From Syntrophobacter sp. SbD2 (lineage in GTDB: Bacteria > Desulfobacterota > Binatia > UBA9968): a stretch of DNA of 46,020 nt. Positions within the stretch are counted from its first letter, which is position 1. Each line of letters starts with the position of its first letter. Of this stretch, positions 25,248-33,354 are shown one piece after another. The notes beneath the pieces are model-generated. The model saw only the letters and a list, made by a program, of their open reading frames with translations, did not search any database and was not told the origin of the DNA. Both the position numbers and the translations under genes were made by a program. The stretch covers positions 1-46,020 of the forward strand of contig CAMDBU010000024.1 of the NCBI GenBank assembly GCA_945889495.1, read 5' to 3'.

Positions 25248-25543
25248 TTTCGCCACTCCGATTTCGGCCGACCGGAATATCTCTCATCAGTCGCACGGCA
25301 GATGATTAGAAACCCCGTGCTCAATGGCTTCGACATTCCTATTGGAAAGCTCCCCGGATTTTTGAGCCCTTTCCTGGTACCCGTCAAACACGGGACTAAC
25401 TCAGGGTGACCTCAAGTCCTTACCCGACTCTCCTTCCAATCTAAGCTCTTGATCAACGCTTTTTATGCTATTGTCCATCGTAAAACCGAGAAATTATACT
25501 GGTCCTACCCAGCAATTCGCCGTTACTGCATCGGTTGTTGAGA

Positions 25544-26326
25544 ATGTCAAACACGATGAGTGAGACACGGGACATGGAAGAAAATAGTATTAAGTCGGAT
25601 ATTGAGCAACCCGTTATTTTCCTCACGGTAGATAAAGAGGTTTATGAGAGCACTACGCGAACTGGGTCCATTTGGCTTCGCTCTTGTGAATATTACCAGA
25701 ATATCGAAAACCTCGCGAGAAAAGACGGGTTAGAGGGTAGTAACGGAACAAAGGCATTGTTTCAATTATATTTTAAACCAGAGAATGCTGTCAGCTTACG
25801 GTACAAAGGTGCTGGGATTATTGGGTGCTCAATTGTGCCACACTATATATTTTCCATGCACGGGACGAGCATCACAAATAAATGGCGCGCTAAATTGGGC
25901 GGCTACACATTTGGGATTCGGTCCGTTAGTGAATTAGCTGCTGACATTGCTGAACAAGTTAAAAAACAAATTGTTGTCCTGCGGCAGCCGAGGTATGGGC
26001 CGGTGCACTATCAATACACACCACTGACTATGTCGCATGATCTCAATAACGCGGCCATTGTCTTGAACGGGAATCCGGGCGTGGCAATCAAATCAATCGA
26101 TACGGACGTCTTACGGAAACTTCCTGTCGAACCGTTTATTCAACACGATGAGTGGCGTATCGTCATATTTACATCCGGATATCTTGGTGGGGACGCGCAT
26201 GCCCCGCTTAAAATCAACTTGGATCCGAATCACTTCTATGAATACATCAAACCAAGATCGACACCTATTTATGATACCATACGTGGTTGGTGGTCCCGCA
26301 CGATTTCACATATTCCACGCCGGTGA
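25544..26326 (+). CDS. Uncharacterised AT-rich orphan gene flanked by repeats
   Basis: A 260-residue soluble protein I do not recognise. Visible lines are PVIFLTVDKEVYESTTRTGS, then IWLRSCEYYQNIENLARKDG (an 'R..eYY..iE....D...G' signature), and a C-terminal DEWRIVIFTSG. This signature recurs in uncharacterised proteins encoded in bacterial defence islands, as far as I recall; no function is claimed. The base composition is clearly richer in A and T than its neighbours. The start is uncertain: TTG 25535, ATG 25544, 25556 and 25574 are all possible and none has a good ribosome site. It sits between direct copies of the 54-residue small gene, suggesting a cassette-like insertion. Confidence 0.65.
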   Translation: MSNTMSETRDMEENSIKSDIEQPVIFLTVDKEVYESTTRTGSIWLRSCEYYQNIENLARKDGLEGSNGTKALFQLYFKPENAVSLRYKGAGIIGCSIVPHYIFSMHGTSITNKWRAKLGGYTFGIRSVSELAADIAEQVKKQIVVLRQPRYGPVHYQYTPLTMSHDLNNAAIVLNGNPGVAIKSIDTDVLRKLPVEPFIQHDEWRIVIFTSGYLGGDAHAPLKINLDPNHFYEYIKPRSTPIYDTIRGWWSRTISHIPRR

Positions 26327-26474
26327 GGACACGTCACTTTATTTCGAACGGGCAAAGCACAAGCATGCAGCCGACCAGGATCAAATTTTTCTTTTTGATT
26401 CTAGGGCGGCCCCACATCTCTACGACCCAAATCTTGCTAATCTCGCCGTGCTCGAATCGGCCCACGGTTCCGTA

Positions 26475-26573
26475 TCACCGCGCTTCGTTAATTTCAAATC
26501 CCAAGCCGCGTAGCAATGTGATGGCTTTCTTCGGTCAGTGTGCGCCCAGCCTTCTCGTGCGCTCTGATTAGCA
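26475..26573 (-). pseudogene. Truncated, frameshifted copy 2 of the 54-residue small gene
   Basis: From 26573 leftward the sequence reads LIRAHEKAGRTLTEE, identical to copy 1 residues 24-38. It then shifts frame and continues in another frame as AITLLRGLGFEINEAR to a stop. The first 23 codons are missing. The DNA stretch encoding RAHEKAGRT is identical to copy 1. A broken relic. Confidence 0.7.
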
Positions 26574-26631
26574 GTCTTCCTGGCTATCCTATCTCGGTTA
26601 TCAAAACGCTTTCAGTCTCACTCCGGAAAGA

Positions 26632-27696
26632 CTAAAAACCGTAGAAAGCCGAAGGGTTGTCTTCCAATATCTTGCGAGCAATGGTCTCGCTAATTCTACC
26701 TTGCTCAACCCATTGGTGTACCTGTCGCAATGCGTCCGGTTGTGCGGATGTATCGAAGTGGGTGTAGTCACTACCGATCATCAAGTGATCTTCGGTCCCA
26801 AGAGTAAGAACATGAGAGATGTCTTCTATAGGGTCGATGGCGATAAAAAAACGGTTAGATCGAAATAGCTCAGACCCGAGTTCGAATCGTCGTACCCAAT
26901 GACGCCTTTGTTTCTCGGCTGTCAGTCGGTCAATCACATAGGGTAACCAGGTCGACCCAGCCTCGAGAAATCCAAAACGTAGGCCGGGAAATTTTTGCGG
27001 GATGTTGTATAAAACCAACGCATGAAACGCATCCATCACGGGCACACCGGTAATACCATCACCATGACCGATGACTGGCCCGTCTGGTGGATTGCCAAAA
27101 CCGGTATGTACACAGATGGGTAAACCGAGAGCATTGGCTTCTTCGTATATGGGGAAAAAGTACGGGTCGCTCGCTCGCTTTCGGTGCTCTATCCCCTTCT
27201 TGAACACACCACATGCGCCATGATCTTTCGCCCAACGCAGTAGTTTGACAGAGGCATCCATATCCAAGAAAGGCAGAACTGCGACCCAGCGCAGGCGACC
27301 TTTCGATTCGGAGCACTTGCGAGCCAAGTACTGGCAATAGCTTTTAGCCAGCGCTACCTCCGCTTCGGGATTGCCGGTGATGTATTGCAAGAAAAACGTC
27401 GGGTAGATGACGTGGATATCGACTCCCGAACGATCCATGTGTTCAAGGCGAACGCTCACGTCAAGCAGTTCGCGTGACTCCAAAGTAGTACCCGTCGACT
27501 CGTCATCACGAATCATTCTTTGTCGTAGCCGTCCGTCAACCAGCCACCAACGGCTGGCCGCGGCTCCGAATCCGGGTGCTGCGGTGCCCTCTGGCGGTGT
27601 GACCGTAATCGGACGAAAACGGGCAGCAGGACCATCCATGGTCGCCCATGCTTCGTCAGGTTCATCTACGTGAGTATCCACGTCCACTACAGGCAT
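26632..27696 (-). CDS. Amidohydrolase family 2 (ACMSD-like)
   Basis: A 354-residue cytoplasmic protein, paralogue of the enzyme at 251-1297. Metal-site lines are VVDVDTHVDEPDEAW (Asp5, Asp7, His9), LGLPICVHTGFGNPP (His) and LMIGSDYTHFDTS (Asp). The middle LRFGFLEAGSTWLPYVIDRL also matches the paralogue (WAFVEVSAEWLPYVMNHL). Probably a hydrolase or decarboxylase for a small carboxylic acid. A strong AAGGAG precedes the ATG. It stands alone on its strand, between the repeat-flanked orphan gene and a YdeI remnant. Confidence 0.88.
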   Translation of the reverse strand: MPVVDVDTHVDEPDEAWATMDGPAARFRPITVTPPEGTAAPGFGAAASRWWLVDGRLRQRMIRDDESTGTTLESRELLDVSVRLEHMDRSGVDIHVIYPTFFLQYITGNPEAEVALAKSYCQYLARKCSESKGRLRWVAVLPFLDMDASVKLLRWAKDHGACGVFKKGIEHRKRASDPYFFPIYEEANALGLPICVHTGFGNPPDGPVIGHGDGITGVPVMDAFHALVLYNIPQKFPGLRFGFLEAGSTWLPYVIDRLTAEKQRRHWVRRFELGSELFRSNRFFIAIDPIEDISHVLTLGTEDHLMIGSDYTHFDTSAQPDALRQVHQWVEQGRISETIARKILEDNPSAFYGF

Positions 27697-27956
27697 TTGA
27701 AATCTCCTTATTAGGCTGGGGCAATTTGAATATTCAACAGAATGCAGAAAATGTCTACCACCAAACTCGACGGTTATCGCACGCCAGAGCCTGCCGCAAG
27801 GCGGCTCCGCTCATGACTACGATCCGACTCGACGTTGACACATGGAGCTCGACAGCCACTCAAGTTTACGATCGACCTTTTCAGATGCGTGGAGGATGAC
27901 AACTAGAACTGCGGAGAATGGGTTGCGGCACAGGCGGTTCACGCCGTGCAGTGGTT

Positions 27957-28104
27957 CCGCCTGGCGGCAGCGATTGCGGAAAAACCAAGCCGAACTCGGA
28001 GAAGTGTGGGTCGTCTTCGACAAGAAAGGCGCGGTGTATCCGACGATCAGCTATAACCACGTGGTCGAGGAAGCCCTGTGCTGCGTCGAGGCGAGAGACT
28101 GGGC
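27957..28104 (+). pseudogene. Remnant of a YdeI/OmdA-family gene
   Basis: The plus-strand frame reads WRQRLRKNQAELGEVWVVFD, then KKGAVYPTISYNHVVEEALC. This matches the conserved N-terminal line of the YdeI/OmpD-associated family ('W...l..n......vWlvf.KK......i.y..aveeAlcfGWID'). The GWID part is already lost (CCVEARDW), and no later family segments follow. The open frame around it (27842-28321) is therefore accidental extension of a fragment. The remainder of the gap 27697-28211 shows no other gene. Confidence 0.6.
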
Positions 28105-28211
28105 CTGCGGTAGGCTCATGGTGCCGTTGGGATTTGGTGGCCTTATGTCGTTGACGTTTTCTCGGCTGGTGGCTATGGTGCGGGCAACGCGCCAAAATGG
28201 AGGACGACTAA

Positions 28212-29009
28212 GTGACGACGACAACCGCCGCTTGCATCGAAGAGAGCTTCAACATAGCCGGCACATCCCTGCAGATGCGACGCGGCGGCTCTGGAGCACC
28301 GTTGCTAATTCTCCACGGTGAGCTGGGTGTTCCCGATTGGCTACGCGCCTACGAGCTACTGGCCCAGCACTACTCCGTGTATGTCCCCTCCCTGCCAGGC
28401 TTCGGCTCTTCGGAGATACCAGATTGGATGATGTCGGTCCGGGACCTGTCTGCCTGGGTAAACTGGTTTGTCCGCGACTACGGTCTCTCGACCCCACTCA
28501 ACGTCATAGGCTTCTCCTTGGGCGGCTGGGTCGCTACCGAGCTCGCCACCGCCAACAGCGCCATCTTCTCGAAAATGGTGCTGGTCGGGGCGGCAGGTAT
28601 CAAGCCCCGGGAAGGAGAGATCTGGGACTACTTCTTGAACGGCGCCAAGGACGCGTTCCGAAAATCCTTCCTTAACCCCGCCGCAACAGAATACGTGAAG
28701 TACTATGGCAAAGACTGGACACCGGACGAAGCTGAACAGGTAGAGTGCAACCGAGAGGCGGCCATCCGATTCCTTTGGCGTCCCTACATGCATAGCGTCA
28801 CACTGCCCGGCCTGCTCCCCGCCATCGGAATCCCTACCCTTCTCTTATGGGGGAGACAGGATGCCATTGTCCCCATGAGCAGTTGTGAGCTTTATAAGCA
28901 GGGCATACCTGGTGCCCAGGTTGCGGTCATCGAGGACTGCGGACACATGCCCGAGATGGAGAAACCGGAGGAGTTCGTGAAAGCCGTCATTGAGTTTCTC
29001 GGAACCTGA
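28212..29009 (+). CDS. Alpha/beta-fold hydrolase
   Basis: A 265-residue cytoplasmic hydrolase. The oxyanion line ILHGELGVPDW is near residue 35. The nucleophile elbow is NVIGFSLGGW (Ser102), the acid is LWGRQDAIVP (Asp217) and the base is DCGHMPEMEKPEEF (His245). The length and order are those of the MhpC/epoxide-hydrolase/haloperoxidase group, often ring-cleavage-product or ester hydrolases. The start codon is GTG, supported by GGAGG eight bases upstream. An LLM flavin oxidoreductase gene follows by 84 bases on the same strand, a common pairing in catabolic units. Confidence 0.9.
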   Translation: MTTTTAACIEESFNIAGTSLQMRRGGSGAPLLILHGELGVPDWLRAYELLAQHYSVYVPSLPGFGSSEIPDWMMSVRDLSAWVNWFVRDYGLSTPLNVIGFSLGGWVATELATANSAIFSKMVLVGAAGIKPREGEIWDYFLNGAKDAFRKSFLNPAATEYVKYYGKDWTPDEAEQVECNREAAIRFLWRPYMHSVTLPGLLPAIGIPTLLLWGRQDAIVPMSSCELYKQGIPGAQVAVIEDCGHMPEMEKPEEFVKAVIEFLGT

Positions 29010-29093
29010 TAGCGACTGGGCAGGAATCAGGCGAACAGCAGATAGCGCGGTTCCACTTCCTGATCAGGAACGGGGAACAAGGAGTGAAGCACG

Positions 29094-30329
29094 ATGTTCA
29101 TAGGACATTTTACAGAGCAACCCTGGCAGAAAGAAGACTGGCCCGCGGCCTGGGGGTCGGGCGTCATGGAGGTGAGCAACCGCGAATACGACCCCTTTCG
29201 CGCCGCTAACCTCTACAATCGTTATATGGACGAAAAGGTCTACGCCGAAGAGATGGGATTCGACGGGATCATGGTCAACGAGCACCACAGCGCCCCGTTC
29301 TGCATGAACGGGGTTGCCAACGTCACGGCCTCCATTCTTGCGCGCATCACCAGCAAGGCCAAGATCGTCATCCTCGGCAACATTCTGCCGATCCACGAAG
29401 ATCCCCTCTGGTTGGCGGAGTCGCTAGCGATGATCGATGTGATTTCTCGCGGGCGGCTTGTCCCCGGATTTGTCCGCGGCGGTGGCAGTGAGAGCCTGGC
29501 GCACAACGCGCCGCCGCACTTCAACCGGGAGCGCTTCGAGGAAGCCCACGATTTCCTGATCAAGACGTGGACGACCCCCGGTCCCTTTCGCTGGGAGGGC
29601 AAGCACTTCCACTACAGGTATGTGAACCCCTGGGCAGTGCCATACCAGAAACCCCATCCGCCCATTTGGGTGCCCGGCACATCTAGCAGGGAGACTGTCG
29701 AGTGGGCGGCCAAGCATCGCTATCCCTACATGATGCTGGCCAGCCAGTTGGATCTGACCCAGCAGATGTACCAGATATATTACGACGCGGCGCGGGAAGC
29801 CGGTTATGAAGCCGGGCCCCAGCATCTTGGCTTCATGTTTTTCTGCCACGTCGAGGAAACGGAAAAGAGAGCCATAGACGTCGGCCGGACTTTAACCCAG
29901 GGCGTGCGCAGCCCCTACGATCCCGGTGCGCAGCGGCCACGGCCATGGATTGAGGGCCCTCCGGGGATCTCCACTAAGAGCGCCCGAGCTCTGCGACGGA
30001 AAATGACCGCCTCGGACTCGTCCGGCCGCACTCGCGCGGGAGCGAGGGCAACCTTCGAAGACCAGGTGGCGACCCACGGCATGATCGTCGGCACCCCAGA
30101 GTCGGTGGTGCGCAAGGTGCGCTTCATCATGGAAACCCTGCGGCCGGGGACCATCATCTTCCGCACCGGCGACGGCGCCATGGCCCACGAAGACCAGATG
30201 CGAACATTGAAGCTAATGGGCGAAGAGGTCTTACCGGCCATGCGGGAAATCGGCAAGGAACTTGGTCTGCCAGGGCCTTACGACGTAGACCCTAGAACCA
30301 ATGCGCCGTTGGCGGCAGTAGCGTCCTGA
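29094..30329 (+). CDS. LLM class flavin-dependent oxidoreductase (luciferase-like monooxygenase)
   Basis: A 411-residue (beta/alpha)8 monooxygenase of the bacterial luciferase group. Family lines are EEMGFDGIMVNEHHSAPFCM, KIVILGNILPIHEDPLWLAE, SRGRLVPGFVRGGGSE and HPPIWVPGTSSRETVEWAAK. The late GTPESVVRKVRFIMETLRPG is the usual 'GtPe.v...l' segment. Such enzymes use reduced FMN or F420 to oxygenate or dehydrogenate a substrate. It is longer than the family's usual 330-370 residues because of an insertion around residues 280-320. AAGGAG precedes the ATG. Probably co-transcribed with the alpha/beta hydrolase. Confidence 0.9.
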   Translation: MFIGHFTEQPWQKEDWPAAWGSGVMEVSNREYDPFRAANLYNRYMDEKVYAEEMGFDGIMVNEHHSAPFCMNGVANVTASILARITSKAKIVILGNILPIHEDPLWLAESLAMIDVISRGRLVPGFVRGGGSESLAHNAPPHFNRERFEEAHDFLIKTWTTPGPFRWEGKHFHYRYVNPWAVPYQKPHPPIWVPGTSSRETVEWAAKHRYPYMMLASQLDLTQQMYQIYYDAAREAGYEAGPQHLGFMFFCHVEETEKRAIDVGRTLTQGVRSPYDPGAQRPRPWIEGPPGISTKSARALRRKMTASDSSGRTRAGARATFEDQVATHGMIVGTPESVVRKVRFIMETLRPGTIIFRTGDGAMAHEDQMRTLKLMGEEVLPAMREIGKELGLPGPYDVDPRTNAPLAAVAS

Positions 30330-30378
30330 CGCCTGCGGTTCCCTTAAACCGAGCTGGCCAGAGCGTCAGGCTGGATGA

Positions 30379-30526
30379 TTATCAGGCCTGAGCATGGATC
30401 ATTTTGCGGTCATCAGACCTAACATTGCGATCAGGTAAAGCATTAGAGTCAAATCGTTCTTATTGATTCTAGTGCGGCCCCGAATCTCGCTAATCTCGAC
30501 CTGCTCGAAGCGGTCACGGTTGCTCA
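30379..30526. repeat. Repeat flank shared with the two other small-gene loci
   Basis: ATTCTAGTGCGGCCCCGAAT, followed by CTCGCTAATCTCG, resembles ATTCTAGGGCGGCCCCACAT, followed downstream by CTTGCTAATCTCG, at about 26398-26447. ATCAGGCCTGAGCATGGAT resembles a stretch near 24990. The repeat unit containing the small gene is therefore longer than the gene itself. Confidence 0.5.
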
Positions 30527-30694
30527 TCACATCGGTTCAGCAATTTCGAATCCCAAGCTGCGTAGCAAGGTGACGGTCTCTTCTTCGGTCAGGGTGCGTC
30601 CAATCTTGTCGTGCTCCCGGATCAGATGCGCCATCATCTCGGGCTTGAGCGTCAGCCAATCCGGCACCTTGGCAATGGTCACACCTTCTTCCAT
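30527..30694 (-). CDS. 55-residue small protein, copy 3 of the repeated family
   Basis: An intact 55-codon frame beginning MEEGVTIAKVPDWLTLKPEM and ending LLRSLGFEIAEPM. AGGAG sits five bases before the ATG, a near-ideal ribosome site. It shares 46 of 54 residues with copy 1 (25083-25247), by eye. The conserved core is RTLTEEETV-x-LLRSLGFEI. Function unknown. The preserved reading frame and ribosome site argue that it is expressed. It is downstream of, and convergent with, the LLM oxidoreductase gene. Confidence 0.72.
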   Translation of the reverse strand: MEEGVTIAKVPDWLTLKPEMMAHLIREHDKIGRTLTEEETVTLLRSLGFEIAEPM

Positions 30695-30796
30695 TTTCAC
30701 TCCTCTGATTTCGCCCCGACTGATAACTCATCTCTTCGATGCGCAATCGCAACAGTTCTAATCTGCCGGGTTTCAAAATCCGGTAAGTTGTATGCA

Positions 30797-31696
30797 TTAG
30801 GATGGCAAAAGACAGCCCGCCTCGATCCGCTGCTTGCCTTTGTCGGTCAAGAACGGCCACATGAGTTGATGAATGAAACGGGGTGGCATGAATTCCCGAA
30901 TGCCGATGTCGGCCGGCGGGCGGCGGTGGCTTGCGCGGAAATAGGTGCCGAACACCAGATCCCAGACCATTACGTTCTCGCAGTAATTCCGGTTCAGTTC
31001 GCGCACTTCCTTGCTATGGTGCCAGCGGTGCAGCTCCGGCGTGTTAAAAACCTTCGACAGCGGACCCAAGCGCATCTCGACGTTACAGTGCGTCAGCATC
31101 CCGATGAAGCCGGTAATCGCGCTAAACCATACGACCACGGCTGGTGGCGCGCCCAGGGTCAATAAAAGCACCACGATCGGGACGATCTTGTACAGCGAGT
31201 CGACGAAATGAAACCTGCCGGTATTGACGATCCAGAGTTTGGTCACGCTATGATGCACCGCGTGGAAGCGCCACAGGAACGGCCATTCATGCCCCAGCCG
31301 GTGCACCCAGTAGAGCGGGAACTCAGCCACGACAACCGCGAGCCCCACCTGTGCCGCCAGCGGCCAGCCGCGCGGCCAAATACCTTGCACCGGGTCTTCC
31401 ATCAACTCCGTGAGCTCAACGATGCCGCCGAACTGCAAGAGCAGCTGTGCCGTGCCTTTGCTGGAAAGCGTGTGGAGAATATTGGCGAGCGTCTGACCGT
31501 CGGGCTTGGTCCATTGACGCTCATGGGGCATCCAGCGCTCGAGGAAAAACAACGTGACGATCAGGACCACATACGCCACGTTGAAATATAGAACTGGATG
31601 GCCGTGGGCAAATCCATAGGCCATCGTCGCCATGCACAGGACCATCAGCCCCGGCCAGGCGATGCAGGAAATGAGTTCTTTCATTTTTGATTCCAT
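30797..31696 (-). CDS. Sterol desaturase/fatty acid hydroxylase superfamily membrane protein
   Basis: A 299-residue integral membrane di-iron enzyme. The three histidine clusters of the superfamily are all present: HRLGHE (His132 and His136), HAVHHS (His145, 148, 149) and HRWHHS (His223, 226, 227). Hydrophobic segments lie at about 10-30, 35-52, 113-130 and 172-205. Members hydroxylate or desaturate sterols, fatty acids or alkylglycerol ethers using O2 and a reductant. The substrate here is unknown. The start codon lies 20 bases beyond the end of the broken vapC remnant. The gene converges with the small repeated gene. Confidence 0.9.
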   Translation of the reverse strand: MESKMKELISCIAWPGLMVLCMATMAYGFAHGHPVLYFNVAYVVLIVTLFFLERWMPHERQWTKPDGQTLANILHTLSSKGTAQLLLQFGGIVELTELMEDPVQGIWPRGWPLAAQVGLAVVVAEFPLYWVHRLGHEWPFLWRFHAVHHSVTKLWIVNTGRFHFVDSLYKIVPIVVLLLTLGAPPAVVVWFSAITGFIGMLTHCNVEMRLGPLSKVFNTPELHRWHHSKEVRELNRNYCENVMVWDLVFGTYFRASHRRPPADIGIREFMPPRFIHQLMWPFLTDKGKQRIEAGCLLPS

Positions 31697-31715
31697 AAAC
31701 GAGTGGCACCGGTTT

Positions 31716-31991
31716 TCACGCGCGAGTTACGCGCTCTTGCTGTGCGATATCTAAGAGGTCCTCGTAACAGTTAGCACTCAACACAATGACCGACGCCGAC
31801 TTCAGGAAATTATCCTCTAAGAGGGTAAGAGCAGTTGCCGGAGACATACGGTGCAGCGAAGATAAGCGAGTCAGCACTACATACGCTCAACCTGCACGGT
31901 CGAATTCGTTAGCCGCCGGTTCGTGATGTTCATGCCACGAACACACCGCCGCAATCATGCAGCTGGTATCCAGAAGAAAAGCCGGTGACAT
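31716..31991 (-). pseudogene. vapC: Broken VapC-type PIN toxin gene
   Basis: Starting at the ATG at 31989-31991, seven bases after the antitoxin frame, the frame reads MSPAFLLDTSCMIAAVC, then SWHEHHEPAANEFDRAG and a TGA at 31887-31889. The same frame then continues AYVVLTRLSSLHRMSPATAL, then LTLLEDNF, and ends at 31716 after DIAQQERVTRA. This is a VapC PIN toxin (catalytic Asp in LLDTS, middle 'LTRLPPPHRxSP' line). It carries an in-frame stop with a few residues lost around it. The C-terminal part with the last catalytic Asp residues is missing. It cannot make an active toxin. Confidence 0.72.
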
Positions 31992-31997
31992 TAATTA

Positions 31998-32264
31998 TTA
32001 CGTAAAGCTGTTGGCGCGTTCTCGGCGCGACCTTTGTCGGGTGCGCTCGACAGCATCGGTTGAGAGACGCGGCACAGCCTTGGCGGAGACCGCTACCAAG
32101 AGCCGCCCTTTGCGTTCCAGTTTGACTGCCAGGCGAGCGGGAGTGATCGCGATCTTACCGTTCTCCCGGCGCACATTGAGCGGCATCCCGGGCTTGATGG
32201 CGGATGCGCAGCGAATATTTTTCGGAATCACCAATCCGCCGGTATGACCGATGGTCGACTTCAT
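31998..32264 (-). CDS. vapB: AbrB/SpoVT-type (VapB) antitoxin
   Basis: An 88-residue protein with an N-terminal swapped-hairpin domain: MKSTIGHTGGLVIPKNIR, then AIKPGMPLNVRRENGKIAIT. This is the DNA-binding fold of AbrB/MazE/VapB. A basic C-terminal tail (VERTRQRSRRERANSFT) follows, normally the toxin-binding part. The frame is intact and continues straight into the broken vapC gene, so this is an antitoxin left without a toxin. The ATG at 32262-32264 is chosen because the AbrB fold begins there; the frame is open further upstream without domain features. Confidence 0.78.
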   Translation of the reverse strand: MKSTIGHTGGLVIPKNIRCASAIKPGMPLNVRRENGKIAITPARLAVKLERKGRLLVAVSAKAVPRLSTDAVERTRQRSRRERANSFT

Positions 32265-32523
32265 GGCGGAGAAATTACTATTTTCCTTTCCAGCTGGCAA
32301 TCGATAGTGAAGCCGATGAATCTGCGCCCTTTGAGTCATGTTAGTGTAGGCAACCAACAACCTTCCCGTGGCTGTTATTCTCAATCCCCGCAAGCGCGCA
32401 ATCTCAACTCAACACTCGCGCATTGACGAGTCGTCGGTTGGGCGATATAGCATCCGTCAGAGAAAACGCCTGTTCACGTTTACAAGCCGTCGTGCTGGAA
32501 ATATTTGCCGCAGGAGTAATCAC

Positions 32524-33339
32524 ATGTTTAGAGCTTCCTCCACCCACCTCATTGCCCGCGCGGTACTCACGCTTTGCTTGGTCGTCTGGGAGCTGCTCGC
32601 GTCGCCGGTCGGTTTTGCTCAGACGCCAGTGGAAGGGCAAGGGAAAGTGAAGATCGAATGGCTGGGCCACGAATTTTACCGGCTGACCTCGCCCAAGGGC
32701 GTGGTCGCGGTCACCAGCCCTTGGCTCGCCAATCTCGACGGGCCGGTGCCGCTGGAGAGCCTCACTCGGACGGATTTCATTTTGGTGCCGAACGCGCACA
32801 ACGACGACATGGGCAATCCGATTGAAATCGCCGGGGTGGCATCCGGCGCAACGGTTCTCGCTCCCGGTCCGCTCGGGCAATGGCTCATTGAGAAGGGACT
32901 CAAGAAGGAGCAATACCGGCGCACCGGAGTCGGCGACCAGTTCGCGTTAAAAGGCGTTACGTTCAAAATCGGTCCCAACGCCCATGACAACACGTTGCCA
33001 AATGGCGCCGACGGCGGCCCTGCGGCGTCGTTCTTCGTGACGTTCGAAAATGGCTTCACCGTCTTCTATACCAGCCATTCAACCCTGAGCAGCGATCTCG
33101 CGCTTTACGCGTCGATCTACCAGCCCGATATGGCGATCATCGGTCTCGCCGGCGATGCTCGCGAATTCGCCCAGGTGGCGCGCCTGCTGACCACCAACAA
33201 TCCCAAGCTCAAGACGATTATCCCAAGCCATCTGCGCCCCGGTGCGCCGATCCTCGCCGAAGGCAAGCGGGAGTTGGATCGCCTGGGAATCGGCGGTCTG
33301 ATGTTCGTGCCCGAATTGAAAAGAGCCTACGAGTATTAG
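32524..33339 (+). CDS. Exported metallo-beta-lactamase-fold protein with altered metal motif
   Basis: A 271-residue protein with a signal peptide (HLIARAVLTLCLVVWELLAS, cleavage after GFAQ). The mature part follows the UPF0173/UlaG-type MBL fold: VKIEWLGHEFYRLTS, then FILVPNAHNDDMGNP, GVTFKIGPNAHDN, FTVFYTSHST and IIPSHLRPGAP. The canonical HxHxDH site reads Asn90-x-His92-x-Asp94-Asp95, losing two His ligands, while several later histidines remain. It may bind a single metal or be non-catalytic. The ATG at 32524 is preceded by AGGAG and is far better than the start 52 codons upstream. Convergent with an MFS gene. Confidence 0.82.
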   Translation: MFRASSTHLIARAVLTLCLVVWELLASPVGFAQTPVEGQGKVKIEWLGHEFYRLTSPKGVVAVTSPWLANLDGPVPLESLTRTDFILVPNAHNDDMGNPIEIAGVASGATVLAPGPLGQWLIEKGLKKEQYRRTGVGDQFALKGVTFKIGPNAHDNTLPNGADGGPAASFFVTFENGFTVFYTSHSTLSSDLALYASIYQPDMAIIGLAGDAREFAQVARLLTTNNPKLKTIIPSHLRPGAPILAEGKRELDRLGIGGLMFVPELKRAYEY

Positions 33340-33354
33340 CCGGTCGCCGCGCGA

